Positions 8,233 to 15,957 of a stretch of DNA of 64,000 nucleotides are shown here, piece by piece. Both the position numbers and the translations under genes were made by a program. Below the pieces are notes generated by a model. The model was not told where the DNA came from. It searched no databases and saw only the letters and a program-made list of their open reading frames with translations. The stretch is from contig UQFO01000005.1 of assembly GCA_900540275.1 (NCBI GenBank), forward strand, positions 62,001-126,000, read 5' to 3'. Numbering within the stretch: the first letter of the stretch is position 1; every line of letters starts with the position of its first letter. The DNA comes from an uncultured Oscillospiraceae bacterium. Its GTDB lineage: Bacteria > Bacillota > Clostridia > Oscillospirales > Acutalibacteraceae.

Positions 8233-9009
8233 ATGGGAGCGATATTACAGATTCAGGGGATTGATAAAAGCTTTGGCGGAGTCGTAGTCAACAAAAATGT
8301 GACCTTTGATGTGGAAGAAGGGCACATCGCCAGTGTAATTGGTCCGAACGGGGCGGGAAAAACGACCTTGTTCAACCTGGTTACCGGTTTTCTCAAGCCA
8401 GACGGAGGCAAGGTGTTCCTGGACGGCCAGGATATTACGGGGCTGCCCCCATACAAAATTGTAAGGAAAGGGATTTCCCGTACGTTCCAGCTGGTCAGGG
8501 TGTTTCCGCGCATGAGCGTTTTAGACAACATCGTCCGCGGAGAACAAAACCTGTCGGGGGATTCGCTGATTTCAGCTATCTTCCAAACACCGTCGTCAAG
8601 AAGAAGCTATAAGGAAAAAAAGGAAGAGGCCCGGTCAATGCTCGAATATGTCGGGCTGTCGGAGTACGAAAAATCAATGGCAAGCGACCTGTCCTATGGG
8701 CAGCAAAAGCTTGTAGAGGTTGCAAGGGCGCTGATATCCAAGCCCAAGGTACTCCTGCTGGACGAACCCTTATCGGGCCTCAACGCCGTAATGATTGACA
8801 AGATGCTCAAGCTGATTGACAACATTAAGCAGGACCATAAAACAGTCGTAATTATTGAGCATAACACGGAGGTGGTCCAGAATATTTCAGACCAGATTAC
8901 CGTGCTCAATTTCGGGGAGGTAATCGCCTCCGGCAATCCGCAGGCCGTTATGCACGACCCGGAGGTTATCTCTTCCTATTTGGGAGTTGCTCACGCAGGA
9001 AAGAAATAA
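8233..9009 (+). CDS. livG: ABC transporter ATPase, LivG type
   Basis: A 258-residue ATP-binding subunit. Walker A is GPNGAGKTT (about 37-45), the signature is LSYGQQKLVEVARAL and Walker B is VLLLDEPLSGL. The LivG hallmark GISRTFQLVRVFPRMSVLDN follows Walker A. The start at 8233 is preferred over an in-frame ATG at 8215, because AGGGGGTGG sits four bases upstream and the longer form would overlap the end of livM. It pairs with LivF to drive import. Confidence 0.93.
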   Translation: MGAILQIQGIDKSFGGVVVNKNVTFDVEEGHIASVIGPNGAGKTTLFNLVTGFLKPDGGKVFLDGQDITGLPPYKIVRKGISRTFQLVRVFPRMSVLDNIVRGEQNLSGDSLISAIFQTPSSRRSYKEKKEEARSMLEYVGLSEYEKSMASDLSYGQQKLVEVARALISKPKVLLLDEPLSGLNAVMIDKMLKLIDNIKQDHKTVVIIEHNTEVVQNISDQITVLNFGEVIASGNPQAVMHDPEVISSYLGVAHAGKK

Positions 9010-9037
9010 ACACCGATGATGAACAAGGAGGGAAACT

Positions 9038-10186
9038 ATGAAGAAGCTGCTTTGCGCACTGCTCGCCGTTATATTAATCCTGGGATTGGCCGCCGGCTGC
9101 TCCCCGGAAGGTGAAGGGTCACAAGACGTCAAAATTGGAATGATTGGCCCGACCACCGGCGACACAGCGTTCCTAGGAGAACAAATGAAACAGCTGATGG
9201 ATTTCGCACAGAAGGAAATTAACGACGCCGGAGGCATCGGCGGAAAATCCGTTACCTTCTATATTGAGGATGACGCCGGCACCTCTTCGGGCGCTGTAAC
9301 AGCGGCGCAGAAGCTCGTTGACGTTACCAAGGTCGATGCGTTGGTAGGCCCCCTTTTCACCAGCTGCGTACTGGCGGTCAAGCCCATTGTAAACGAGGCG
9401 AAAATCCCCACCCTGATTCCTACGTCAGCGGATAAGGGAATCTTTGAAGAAAACGGATTCGTGTTCAGCCTGGACGCGGCCAATGAAATTTCCGTAAAGC
9501 TCTCTTCCCAGTACCTCTATAAAGAGAAGGGCTTTAGAAAGGCCGCGCTGCTTGGCAACTACAACGACCAGACCGTCGATATGTTCAAGTACTATAACCA
9601 GTTCTGGAAGGAATACGGCGGAGAAGTTGTTTACGAAAGCACCTTTAATTCCGGCACAGATGATTTCCGCACGGAGCTGGCCCAGATTAAGCAGGCAAAG
9701 CCCGACGTCCTGTGGGTAAGGGCGGACGCGGAGGAATTCATGTCCATGACGCGCCAAATTGTAGAGCTTGGTCTTGACGTCGTGTTTATCTGCACGGATT
9801 ATCAGGCGATTCAGGGTGAATTATTCGATACTGTCGGCAAGCAGCTTGACGGCCGCCTTATTTACACACAGAACGGCGTCGCCAGCGATGATGCGACAAA
9901 ATCGAAGTACGAAGATTTCAACAAGCGTTATACAGAGGCCACGGGAGCCGCTCCGGAAGCGCATATCGCGCTGATGTATGACTGTATCCATCTGCTGCTC
10001 AATTCTATGGAGACCTCTAAGGCGAGCACCGGGGAAGAGGTGCGCAAAGCCTTAGCCGGCCAAAAGGATTTTGTGGGAGTTACCGGGTATATTACATTTG
10101 ATGAATTTGGAAAGTCCGAAGGCTCTTCCACAATCGTCGAATACAAAAACGGAGAGTCTGTTCCATCCAGCTATAAGCTGCAATAA
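9038..10186 (+). CDS. Substrate-binding lipoprotein of a HAAT-family importer
   Basis: A 382-residue extracellular ligand-binding protein of the LivK/type I periplasmic-binding fold. The N-terminus is a lipoprotein signal with lipobox LAAGC (Cys at 21). The mature part starts with the family pattern KIGMIGPTTGD, followed by FAQKEINDAGGIGGKSV and ALVGPLFTSCVLAVKPI. It delivers the ligand to LivHM. Family members bind branched-chain amino acids, urea/amides, aromatic acids and others. Key ligand contacts cannot be assigned by eye, so 'branched-chain amino acid' should not be assumed. Its neighbours (tryptophanase and an opine-synthase-like pair) make an aromatic or condensed amino-acid ligand plausible. 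Confidence 0.9.
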   Translation: MKKLLCALLAVILILGLAAGCSPEGEGSQDVKIGMIGPTTGDTAFLGEQMKQLMDFAQKEINDAGGIGGKSVTFYIEDDAGTSSGAVTAAQKLVDVTKVDALVGPLFTSCVLAVKPIVNEAKIPTLIPTSADKGIFEENGFVFSLDAANEISVKLSSQYLYKEKGFRKAALLGNYNDQTVDMFKYYNQFWKEYGGEVVYESTFNSGTDDFRTELAQIKQAKPDVLWVRADAEEFMSMTRQIVELGLDVVFICTDYQAIQGELFDTVGKQLDGRLIYTQNGVASDDATKSKYEDFNKRYTEATGAAPEAHIALMYDCIHLLLNSMETSKASTGEEVRKALAGQKDFVGVTGYITFDEFGKSEGSSTIVEYKNGESVPSSYKLQ

Positions 10187-10194
10187 TGCATTTG

Positions 10195-10225
10195 GAATCC
10201 GGCCGTTTATGCGGTCGGATTCTTT
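10195..10225 (+). terminator. Terminator after the importer operon
   Basis: GAATCCGGCCG-TTTATG-CGGTCGGATTC followed by TTTT, nine bases past the binding-protein stop codon. Confidence 0.85.
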
Positions 10226-10260
10226 TGCCTGATAAACGCGGGCGGCGTGGGGAAAAACAC

Positions 10261-10319
10261 AAAAGCCTTCTTTTACATAAACGGGTTTCATGCCCGCGAA
10301 GATGTAAAAGAAGGCTTTT
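10261..10319. terminator. 18-bp perfect inverted repeat, second terminator
   Basis: AAAAGCCTTCTTTTACAT (10261-10278) is repeated as its complement at 10302-10319, with a nested CGGG/CCCG stem in the loop. A-rich and T-rich tails on both sides suggest use by both the importer operon and the convergent LacI-type gene. Confidence 0.75.
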
Positions 10320-10451
10320 CATTTGTTTCCCATTATGGACCCGCCGGCCTTTACCGGACAAGGCGGACACGAAAAACAAGCCGCAAACGCGGCCTGTCCT
10401 TCGGTTTAATGCATCAATTTATAAATTTTTTCACCGCTGGGCGCTGCCGGG

Positions 10452-11495
10452 CTATTCGTGCCGGCGGGACACGCCCTTGCAGGAATTGCGTATGATAAGG
10501 CTGTCCTGCAAAACATTTTTCTTCGGCTGCGCGCCCTTGTTTCCAAGCCTTTCCATCGCAAGGTATGCCGCCGAGGTCCCCGTTTCCTTCATCGGTTCCG
10601 AAACCGTGGTCAATCCCATATATCTCGCGGCCTTCAGGTTATCGTATCCTACCAAAGACACATCCTCAGGCACACGCAGCCCGTTATCCTTGAGCGCCTG
10701 CCATGCCCCAAACGCTATCGTATCCGACATGGCGAAAATTGCAGTAAAGCGCGGGTTCCTGCATTCCTCCATCACGACGTTATAAGCGTCTTTATATGAG
10801 TCGGAGCAATTGATAATCATATCTTCCTGAAATTCGGATTGTGCCGCGCCGCACGCGTTGCGATACGCGGAAATCCGCCGCTTGTAGCTGTCGTTTGCTC
10901 CAGGCGCACCCAGCATCAGGATATTGCGGTGTCCCAAATCAAGCAGATATTTAAACCCGGATACTGTACCGGGATAGGAGTCCTTTGTCACCACACAAAC
11001 GTCGTCCCTTGTAATGCGGGTTGCCTCGTTTACCAGCAGGACAAGCGGGAATTTCTCCCGAATCATTTCCTCATAAGCCCCATTCAGCCGGGAAGGGTTT
11101 ATTGGAATTGAAATAATCGCGTCCACCCCGCCGCGCCGCATAGTATCCAGGAAACGCAGCTCCTTCTGCTCGTCCTCCCTATGGTTCTGCAGCACAACCT
11201 CTACCCCATAGCTATCTGCCACTGCCAGAATCCCTTCCACCAGCGCGGCTATCGAGTCATGCTCTATTTTTGTGACAAGCACACCTATTTTCTTTTTGTT
11301 CTCCTGCGGCGTTATCACAGTTTGCTGCCTGCTTTTCAGCGGCCCCGTGTATTGGAGCTCTTCCGCCGCCTTCTCAACGGCCCGCCGCATTTCCTCGCTT
11401 ACCAAAGCGTCATTGTGATTCAAAACCCTGGAAACCGTCGAAACCGAAACCTTCGCTTGACGGGCAATCTCCCTTTGCGTGACTTTCCGAACCAT
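10452..11495 (-). CDS. LacI-family transcriptional regulator
   Basis: A 347-residue regulator. The N-terminal helix-turn-helix is VTQREIARQAKVSVSTVSRV (residues 5-24) followed by LNHND, the hinge-helix region. From about residue 65 a periplasmic-binding-protein-like effector domain follows (KKIGVLVTKI; DAIISIPINP; FTAIFAMSDTIAFGAWQAL; DVSLVGYDNL). GAGGGA lies upstream of the ATG. It is convergent with the importer operon. Its own promoter contains the TTTCAGAA element found at tnaA and the operon, so it is the best local candidate for their repressor. LacI-type operators usually have a central CG, which these sites lack, so the link is an inference. The inducer is unknown. Confidence 0.92.
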   Translation of the reverse strand: MVRKVTQREIARQAKVSVSTVSRVLNHNDALVSEEMRRAVEKAAEELQYTGPLKSRQQTVITPQENKKKIGVLVTKIEHDSIAALVEGILAVADSYGVEVVLQNHREDEQKELRFLDTMRRGGVDAIISIPINPSRLNGAYEEMIREKFPLVLLVNEATRITRDDVCVVTKDSYPGTVSGFKYLLDLGHRNILMLGAPGANDSYKRRISAYRNACGAAQSEFQEDMIINCSDSYKDAYNVVMEECRNPRFTAIFAMSDTIAFGAWQALKDNGLRVPEDVSLVGYDNLKAARYMGLTTVSEPMKETGTSAAYLAMERLGNKGAQPKKNVLQDSLIIRNSCKGVSRRHE

Positions 11496-11534
11496 AAGTG
11501 TCCCTCAACCTTAGTTATAAATTTTATTAATATA

Positions 11535-11594
11535 ATTATAACACATAAAAAACAAATTTCAAGAAAATTTCAGAAATTTTCAAAAGCATTTCAA
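11535..11594 (-). promoter_or_regulatory. Promoter and TTTCAGAA-type operator of the LacI-type gene
   Basis: Minus-strand TTGAAA (11557-11562) and an extended TGTTATAAT (hexamer 11535-11540) are spaced by 16 bp. Just upstream, 11557-11594 is a series of TTTCA repeats including TTTCAGAAATTTTCAAAA (11568-11585). It resembles the block upstream of tnaA at 4276-4325. Confidence 0.75.
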
Positions 11595-11739
11595 CTTATG
11601 GAAAGCACAGCCCAGGCAAGGTTCAATATATCCCGACTGGCTATAGGACGGCAAAAGCTTTCTGTTATAAAATTTGATACAGGTTACAAGGTTTATATGC
11701 CACTGCCTGCTTTCGACTTATTTATTAATTTCTCCATTA

Positions 11740-11946
11740 TCAAAGTTTATTGTTCCCGTCTTTTTGTAATACAGGGTTGGCGGACACCCTTCCCGAACAG
11801 AGCGCCCGCTGCGCCAATATTGTGGACAGGGTATCTCCAAGCTGTGTAAAAATCGTTCCAACGACTGCAAGCTCATCGTCAGATAGTTTTTCTGAAATAA
11901 AATTTGCAATGGCAGTTACGCTGAATGTCAGCGAGCATGAATCCAA
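11740..11946 (-). CDS. Small conserved-type clostridial protein, TTG start
   Basis: A 68-residue protein starting at TTG, with AGAGGTGA six bases upstream. The core (VTAIANFISEKLSDDELAVVG then FTQLGDTLSTILAQRALC) is an amphipathic helical protein with a Cys near each end (C4 and C50). It resembles small clostridial proteins of about 60 residues that have the same SxxELxxxxxxFTQLGDTLxTIxAQRxLC pattern (I believe DUF6774). The longer plus-strand frame at the same place is a shadow. The last 18 residues after RALC look like an extension. Function unknown. It stands alone, ahead of the tRNA gene. Confidence 0.7.
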   Translation of the reverse strand: MDSCSLTFSVTAIANFISEKLSDDELAVVGTIFTQLGDTLSTILAQRALCSGRVSANPVLQKDGNNKL

Positions 11947-12081
11947 TATAAGTCACCTCTCTGATTATATTTTATGTTGAAGAAACGTATAGGGGTTCTT
12001 GAAAAATCTAAAAAACTACATAAAAATTATCCAGTGGCCGCAATCGTTCTTTCACGTCTGAAGCAGAAGGCCTGCAAACAC

Positions 12082-12119
12082 AAAAGAAGCCGATGGCTTA
12101 TCTGCTGTCGGCTTCTTTT
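12082..12119. terminator. Perfect 12-bp inverted repeat, terminator
   Basis: AAAAGAAGCCGA (12082-12093) and its complement TCGGCTTCTTTT (12108-12119). On the minus strand it follows the tRNA gene by ~75 bp and would end its transcript. Confidence 0.8.
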
Positions 12120-12192
12120 GAAAATAATCAGAATATTTTTTACAGTTCTATGAAAGAAACAAAAAAGGAGTATCCTTTACAGATACTCCCAC

Positions 12193-12268
<76 letters not shown>

Positions 12269-12349
12269 ATATACTTAAACGTCTTGCCTCAGCGTAGAAA
12301 TATATTCCCCACTTTAAGGCAGCGGCTGTCATTACCGGACAGCTTTATA

Positions 12350-12378
12350 ATAATAGCACAACCTTATTTGTTTGTCAA
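12350..12378 (-). promoter_or_regulatory. tRNA-fMet promoter
   Basis: TTGACA (12373-12378), a 17-bp spacer and TATTAT (12350-12355) on the minus strand, 82 bp upstream of the mature tRNA 5' end. Confidence 0.85.
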
Positions 12379-12446
12379 GAAAAAATCTGCCGCTGTATAA
12401 ATCCATTATATGCCGTTACCCAAAAAGTTATACATAAAACCAAAAA

Positions 12447-12917
12447 TCACCGCTCCTTTGGCGGATTTTCCTTTATATAAGCTTCCAATATTTCAGCTGC
12501 ATCCTGCGCAAGCAACGCGCACGGCCTCTTTTTATAATAAGCCGGGGTACGGGGCTCCGGCTGCGGGGAATCGTCCGCCTGCACGTTTGTAAGGCCGAGC
12601 AGCTCCCTGCATATAATTGAACCGTTACGCCTCTTAAATGCGTCTGCAAGCCCCTGTACTGTTTGGTAAGTCTCCTTTTTCTCCTGTATGTGTTTAGGAG
12701 AATTGTAGCCGTACAACATACCTGCCGCCATCAGCATCCCGGAAACAGTCCCGCAGACCTCCCTGAGCCTGCCCATCCCGCCGCCGAAGGGTGAGGCGAG
12801 CATCACCGCCGTTTCAAAATCGAATCCCGTTTCGTCACAAAACGCGCCGAATACCGCCTGAGCGCAGTTATAGCCCTGCTTAAACAATTCCATTGCCTTT
12901 TCTCCCTTATTGCTCAT
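12447..12917 (-). CDS. C_GCAxxG_C_C-type cysteine-rich protein
   Basis: A 156-residue protein of the C_GCAxxG_C_C family, thought to be redox-active. It shows NCAQAVFGAFC near the N-terminus, ASPFGGGMGRLREVCGTVSG in the middle and further Cys residues in SIICRELL and KRPCALLAQD. The internal ATG at 12917 is taken as the start because AAGGAG is ten bases upstream; the first ATG (12926) is only one base from that site. The start overlaps the end of the upstream cohesin-like gene by 11 bp, indicating translational coupling. The Cys-rich core suggests metal or disulfide chemistry. No substrate is known. Confidence 0.85.
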   Translation of the reverse strand: MSNKGEKAMELFKQGYNCAQAVFGAFCDETGFDFETAVMLASPFGGGMGRLREVCGTVSGMLMAAGMLYGYNSPKHIQEKKETYQTVQGLADAFKRRNGSIICRELLGLTNVQADDSPQPEPRTPAYYKKRPCALLAQDAAEILEAYIKENPPKER

Positions 12918-13851
12918 GGGGCTCATTCTCCTTCTTTTTTATTTCTTGCCGCGTCTTTTGTCCGTCCTTGTCCCCGGGCTCTTCCGCCTGTATTTCTTCA
13001 TGGTTTTCCGAACCTTTTTCTTCGCCGGAGGCAAGGCCGCCTTTTTTTCGTTGGCCCAGCCTATAAGCGGTAAAAACGAGCAGGGCAATTACAGCTGCCA
13101 GGCCGATAGCGCATACGATAAGCCAGAACCCGTTGTTTTCAAAGGGGTTCGAGCCGTTCTCCCCAAACGCCAGGAACCCGCCGCCTTCGTTTTCAGAGGT
13201 TTCTCCCGTTTGATTCTGTTCCCAAGGGTCAATATAGCCCCCGTTACCCTCTGCCCCAGATTGGCTGCCCGCTCCGGCTGAAACGCGGTTTTTGGAGCCA
13301 GACGCCGGGCTTTTTGAGGAGGATGCCGTCACCTTACGGGCCTTTGCGGGCGCGGGGCTATCAGACACTTTCTTCTGTACAGACACATCGTACGCAGATG
13401 GATTACCATAGGAAAGCCGTTGTTCCTTCGCGCTCGCCGCCTGCTCGCCGTATAAGGTAAGCGTTGTTTTTTGTTCGGAGGCGGACGCCGTAAACCTCAG
13501 GGATATCAGGTCTTTGCTATCGGCGCTGAGCGCCGTACCCGACGTATTGAGATAAATTACTTTTAATACGCCATTGCCGTCGTACGCGCGCAGCTCACCA
13601 GGCGCACCAGCAGATAGTTTTGCCTCACGGTATGTAAACGCGCCGGTGTCGTATTCCACCGTAAACAGCATAGCGCCCAAACCACAGCCGCTGCCGCAGG
13701 AAAGCACAATCTGTGCGGAAACGCTCTTTCCTGCTGCCGCCTGCGACGGAATATTAAGCCCATACCAGACCACTGCCTCTGCCGCCCCGGCAGGAACGGC
13801 CGTGCAGAAAGCAAATAGTATACACAGGATTACAGCGCAGCATTTTTTCAT
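12907..13851 (-). CDS. Cohesin-like domain membrane protein
   Basis: A 314-residue protein. It has a signal peptide (1-23, cleaved after AGAAEA or nearby) and a beta-sandwich domain at about 28-160. The domain has the cohesin pattern: GKSVSAQIVLSCG, then MLFTVEYDTGAFTY, GVLKVIYLNTSGTALSADS and LISLRFTAS. A Ser/Ala/Gly-rich linker (165-240), one transmembrane helix (about 243-265) and a highly charged Lys/Glu cytoplasmic tail follow. Cohesins bind dockerins, and a dockerin protein is encoded at 42253. The divergence is large, however, so this could be a general adhesion module. It lies between tatD (21 bp upstream) and the C_GCAxxG gene, probably as one operon. Confidence 0.7.
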   Translation of the reverse strand: MKKCCAVILCILFAFCTAVPAGAAEAVVWYGLNIPSQAAAGKSVSAQIVLSCGSGCGLGAMLFTVEYDTGAFTYREAKLSAGAPGELRAYDGNGVLKVIYLNTSGTALSADSKDLISLRFTASASEQKTTLTLYGEQAASAKEQRLSYGNPSAYDVSVQKKVSDSPAPAKARKVTASSSKSPASGSKNRVSAGAGSQSGAEGNGGYIDPWEQNQTGETSENEGGGFLAFGENGSNPFENNGFWLIVCAIGLAAVIALLVFTAYRLGQRKKGGLASGEEKGSENHEEIQAEEPGDKDGQKTRQEIKKKENEPHEQ

Positions 13852-13872
13852 GTGCGGCCTTCCCCCTTGCCT

Positions 13873-14640
13873 TTATATGGTAACGGAAAACATGCGGCAG
13901 GCATTTTCCTTTGTTTGATTAAGCAGCTCTTCCACAGAAATTCCCCTTATCTCCGCTATCCTTTCGGCGGAGTAAGCAATCATTGTCGAATCGCACCGCT
14001 TTCCCCTGCATGGGACGGGCGCAAGGTAAGGCGCGTCCGTCTCAAGCAAAAGCCGGTCAATCGGGACCTCACGCACGACGTCCACGCTGTGGCGCGCATT
14101 TTTAAAGGTGACGACACCACCCATACTGATAGACATTCCCAGCTTTATAATCTCACGGGCCATTTCCACACTGCCGGAAAAGCAGTGGAGAAAGCCTTTC
14201 GGACGATATTTTTTAAGCAGTTCAAAGGTATCCTGATGCGCTTCCCTGTCGTGCACGACTACGGGGAGTCCCAAATCGCAGGCAAGTCCAAGCTGTTCTT
14301 CAAATACTTTTTTTTGAACCTCGCGCCCGACTTCCTTCCAATAGTAATCAAGGCCGATTTCCCCAACCGCCACCGCCTTATCATTCTGCAAAAGCGCTGA
14401 GAGCGTATCGAGGTATCCGTCCGGCGCTTTGTCAGCGCATTCGGGATGGTAGCCTGCCGTCGTCCACATAAAAGGAAAACGCCGCGCAAATGAAAGTCCC
14501 ATCCGCGCTGTCTTTTCATCGGTTGCCCCGTTTACCACCGCGCATACTCCCTTTAAGGGCAGCCCGGTTAAAAGCGCGTCGCGGTCTTTTTCGAACGCCT
14601 CGTCGTCGTAATGCGCGTGTACATCAAAAATCAAAGCCAT
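13873..14640 (-). CDS. tatD: TatD-family metal-dependent hydrolase
   Basis: A 255-residue TIM-barrel metallo-hydrolase with DNase/phosphoesterase-type activity in characterised relatives. The metal ligands are visible: HxH in FDVHAHYDD, the Glu in VGEIGLDYYW, His in VVVHDREAH, His in FLHCFSGSVE and Asp in LLLETDAPYLAP. The start is the ATG at 14640 preceded by AAAGGGA. The upstream TTG-started extension of eight codons is unlikely. It is probably the first gene of a three-gene run with the cohesin-like and C_GCAxxG proteins; no functional link is obvious. Confidence 0.93.
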   Translation of the reverse strand: MALIFDVHAHYDDEAFEKDRDALLTGLPLKGVCAVVNGATDEKTARMGLSFARRFPFMWTTAGYHPECADKAPDGYLDTLSALLQNDKAVAVGEIGLDYYWKEVGREVQKKVFEEQLGLACDLGLPVVVHDREAHQDTFELLKKYRPKGFLHCFSGSVEMAREIIKLGMSISMGGVVTFKNARHSVDVVREVPIDRLLLETDAPYLAPVPCRGKRCDSTMIAYSAERIAEIRGISVEELLNQTKENACRMFSVTI

Positions 14641-14833
14641 CCGTAACGTTCCCTTTCTATGCAAATTCCATCATATGGAGCATGACAACACCGGTTCCAT
14701 ATGGTAAAATAAGGTTGTCCCTCTCAATGTGTACAGTTTAATTTCAGTATACTATATTTTAGCAGCATATGCAACGTGTGGTGAACAACGGTCAATCGGG
14801 CCGTATGGGTTAAGGAAAGGGGTTGCAAAGAGA

Positions 14834-15859
14834 ATGAAGCGGTGCAAAAGGGCCTTATGCGCCCTGCTTTGCCTCCTGTTTTTCTCGTTAAGCATGGCGG
14901 GTTCCATCAATGCCGCGGCCGGGCAGGCTGAACAGCCCGCAGCGGATGGGAGCACGGCTGCTCCGGCAGAGGCAAAAGATATCAGCTTTGACCACGCGCT
15001 ATACAGCGCCGTGCTCTACCAGCCGCGCAAAATTCCTTTAACTGTAACGCCGCGGGATGGGCTGACCGGAAAAATCACATGGCATGTAGGCAATTCCTCC
15101 GTTGCGAAGGTTGACGAAGGCGGCGTTATTACAATGAAAGCAATGGGGCAGACCGCTTTGTTTGCCGTCACGGACGACGGCAAATCCGCCGTATGCGTCG
15201 TGCGGGCGGAGCTGCCTGAAGAGTGGTTCATTGAGGACGTACCGCTTTTATGCCAATGGGATGATTTCCCCTCCGGCTGTGAATGTATCAGCACAACGAT
15301 GCTGCTGCAATATTACGGCTACGATATTTCCCCTTATGATTTTATCGACGACCATGTACCGACCGGTTTTTTGCGAGAGGAAAGCGACGGTTCCCTTTAC
15401 GGGCCGGACACCTCATCCGTGTTTATCGGCAGCCCGTATTCGACTGAATCGCTTGGCTGTTTCCCCCCTGTCATGGCGCACGCCGCTGGGCAGGTGCTGG
15501 AAGAAGGCAACGAGGCGGTCGTGACGACCGGGACGCCGCTTGAAAGCATGATACGTAATTATATCGTATACAACAAGCCGGTGCTTATCTGGGCGACCAT
15601 GTATATGTGGGAGCCGTTTATTACATATGAGTGGACGGTAGAGGATGCGGCAGAATACTCTCCCTATGAGGACGGCGATACCTGCATGTGGATTGCAAAC
15701 GAGCATTGCCTGGTTCTCACAGGCTACGACGCGGACTACTACTATTTCAACGACCCGAATTACACCTATTCCGTCCGCTATGAGCGCGGTATCCTGGAGC
15801 AGCGCTTTGAAGAGGTCGGCCGGTCGTCTATGGCGGTTAAAGGGGAGCTCCAAAGATAG
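14834..15859 (+). CDS. Secreted C39-like cysteine peptidase with Ig-like domain
   Basis: A 341-residue exported protein. It has a signal peptide (about 1-27), then an Ala/Glu-rich stretch, then a BIG2-type Ig-like domain (about 52-122; GKITWHVGNSSVAKVDEGGV is the classic repeat core). A papain-like peptidase_C39_2 domain runs from about 130 to the end. The catalytic Cys is in FPSGCECIS (C149). The His is in NEHCLVLTGYD, and an Asn/Asp in FNDPN completes the triad. Such proteins act outside the cell on peptides or wall-linked substrates. The start ATG follows GGAAAGGGG; the longer frame back to 14729 has no signal logic. It ends in a terminator shared with the convergent HAD gene. Confidence 0.85.
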   Translation: MKRCKRALCALLCLLFFSLSMAGSINAAAGQAEQPAADGSTAAPAEAKDISFDHALYSAVLYQPRKIPLTVTPRDGLTGKITWHVGNSSVAKVDEGGVITMKAMGQTALFAVTDDGKSAVCVVRAELPEEWFIEDVPLLCQWDDFPSGCECISTTMLLQYYGYDISPYDFIDDHVPTGFLREESDGSLYGPDTSSVFIGSPYSTESLGCFPPVMAHAAGQVLEEGNEAVVTTGTPLESMIRNYIVYNKPVLIWATMYMWEPFITYEWTVEDAAEYSPYEDGDTCMWIANEHCLVLTGYDADYYYFNDPNYTYSVRYERGILEQRFEEVGRSSMAVKGELQR

Positions 15860-15920
15860 GCGCCTCTAAATTCCTATAGCTTTTCAGCCGATTTATCAGC
15901 ATATAAAAAATATAGGGTAA

Positions 15921-15957
15921 AAAGAATCCCCGGCTGAATTAGAGCCGGGGATTCTTT
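15921..15957. terminator. Shared bidirectional terminator
   Basis: A 15-bp perfect inverted repeat (AAAGAATCCCCGGCT at 15921-15935, complement at 15943-15957) lies between convergent genes. It actually overlaps the stop codon of the HAD gene on the minus strand. Confidence 0.9.
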
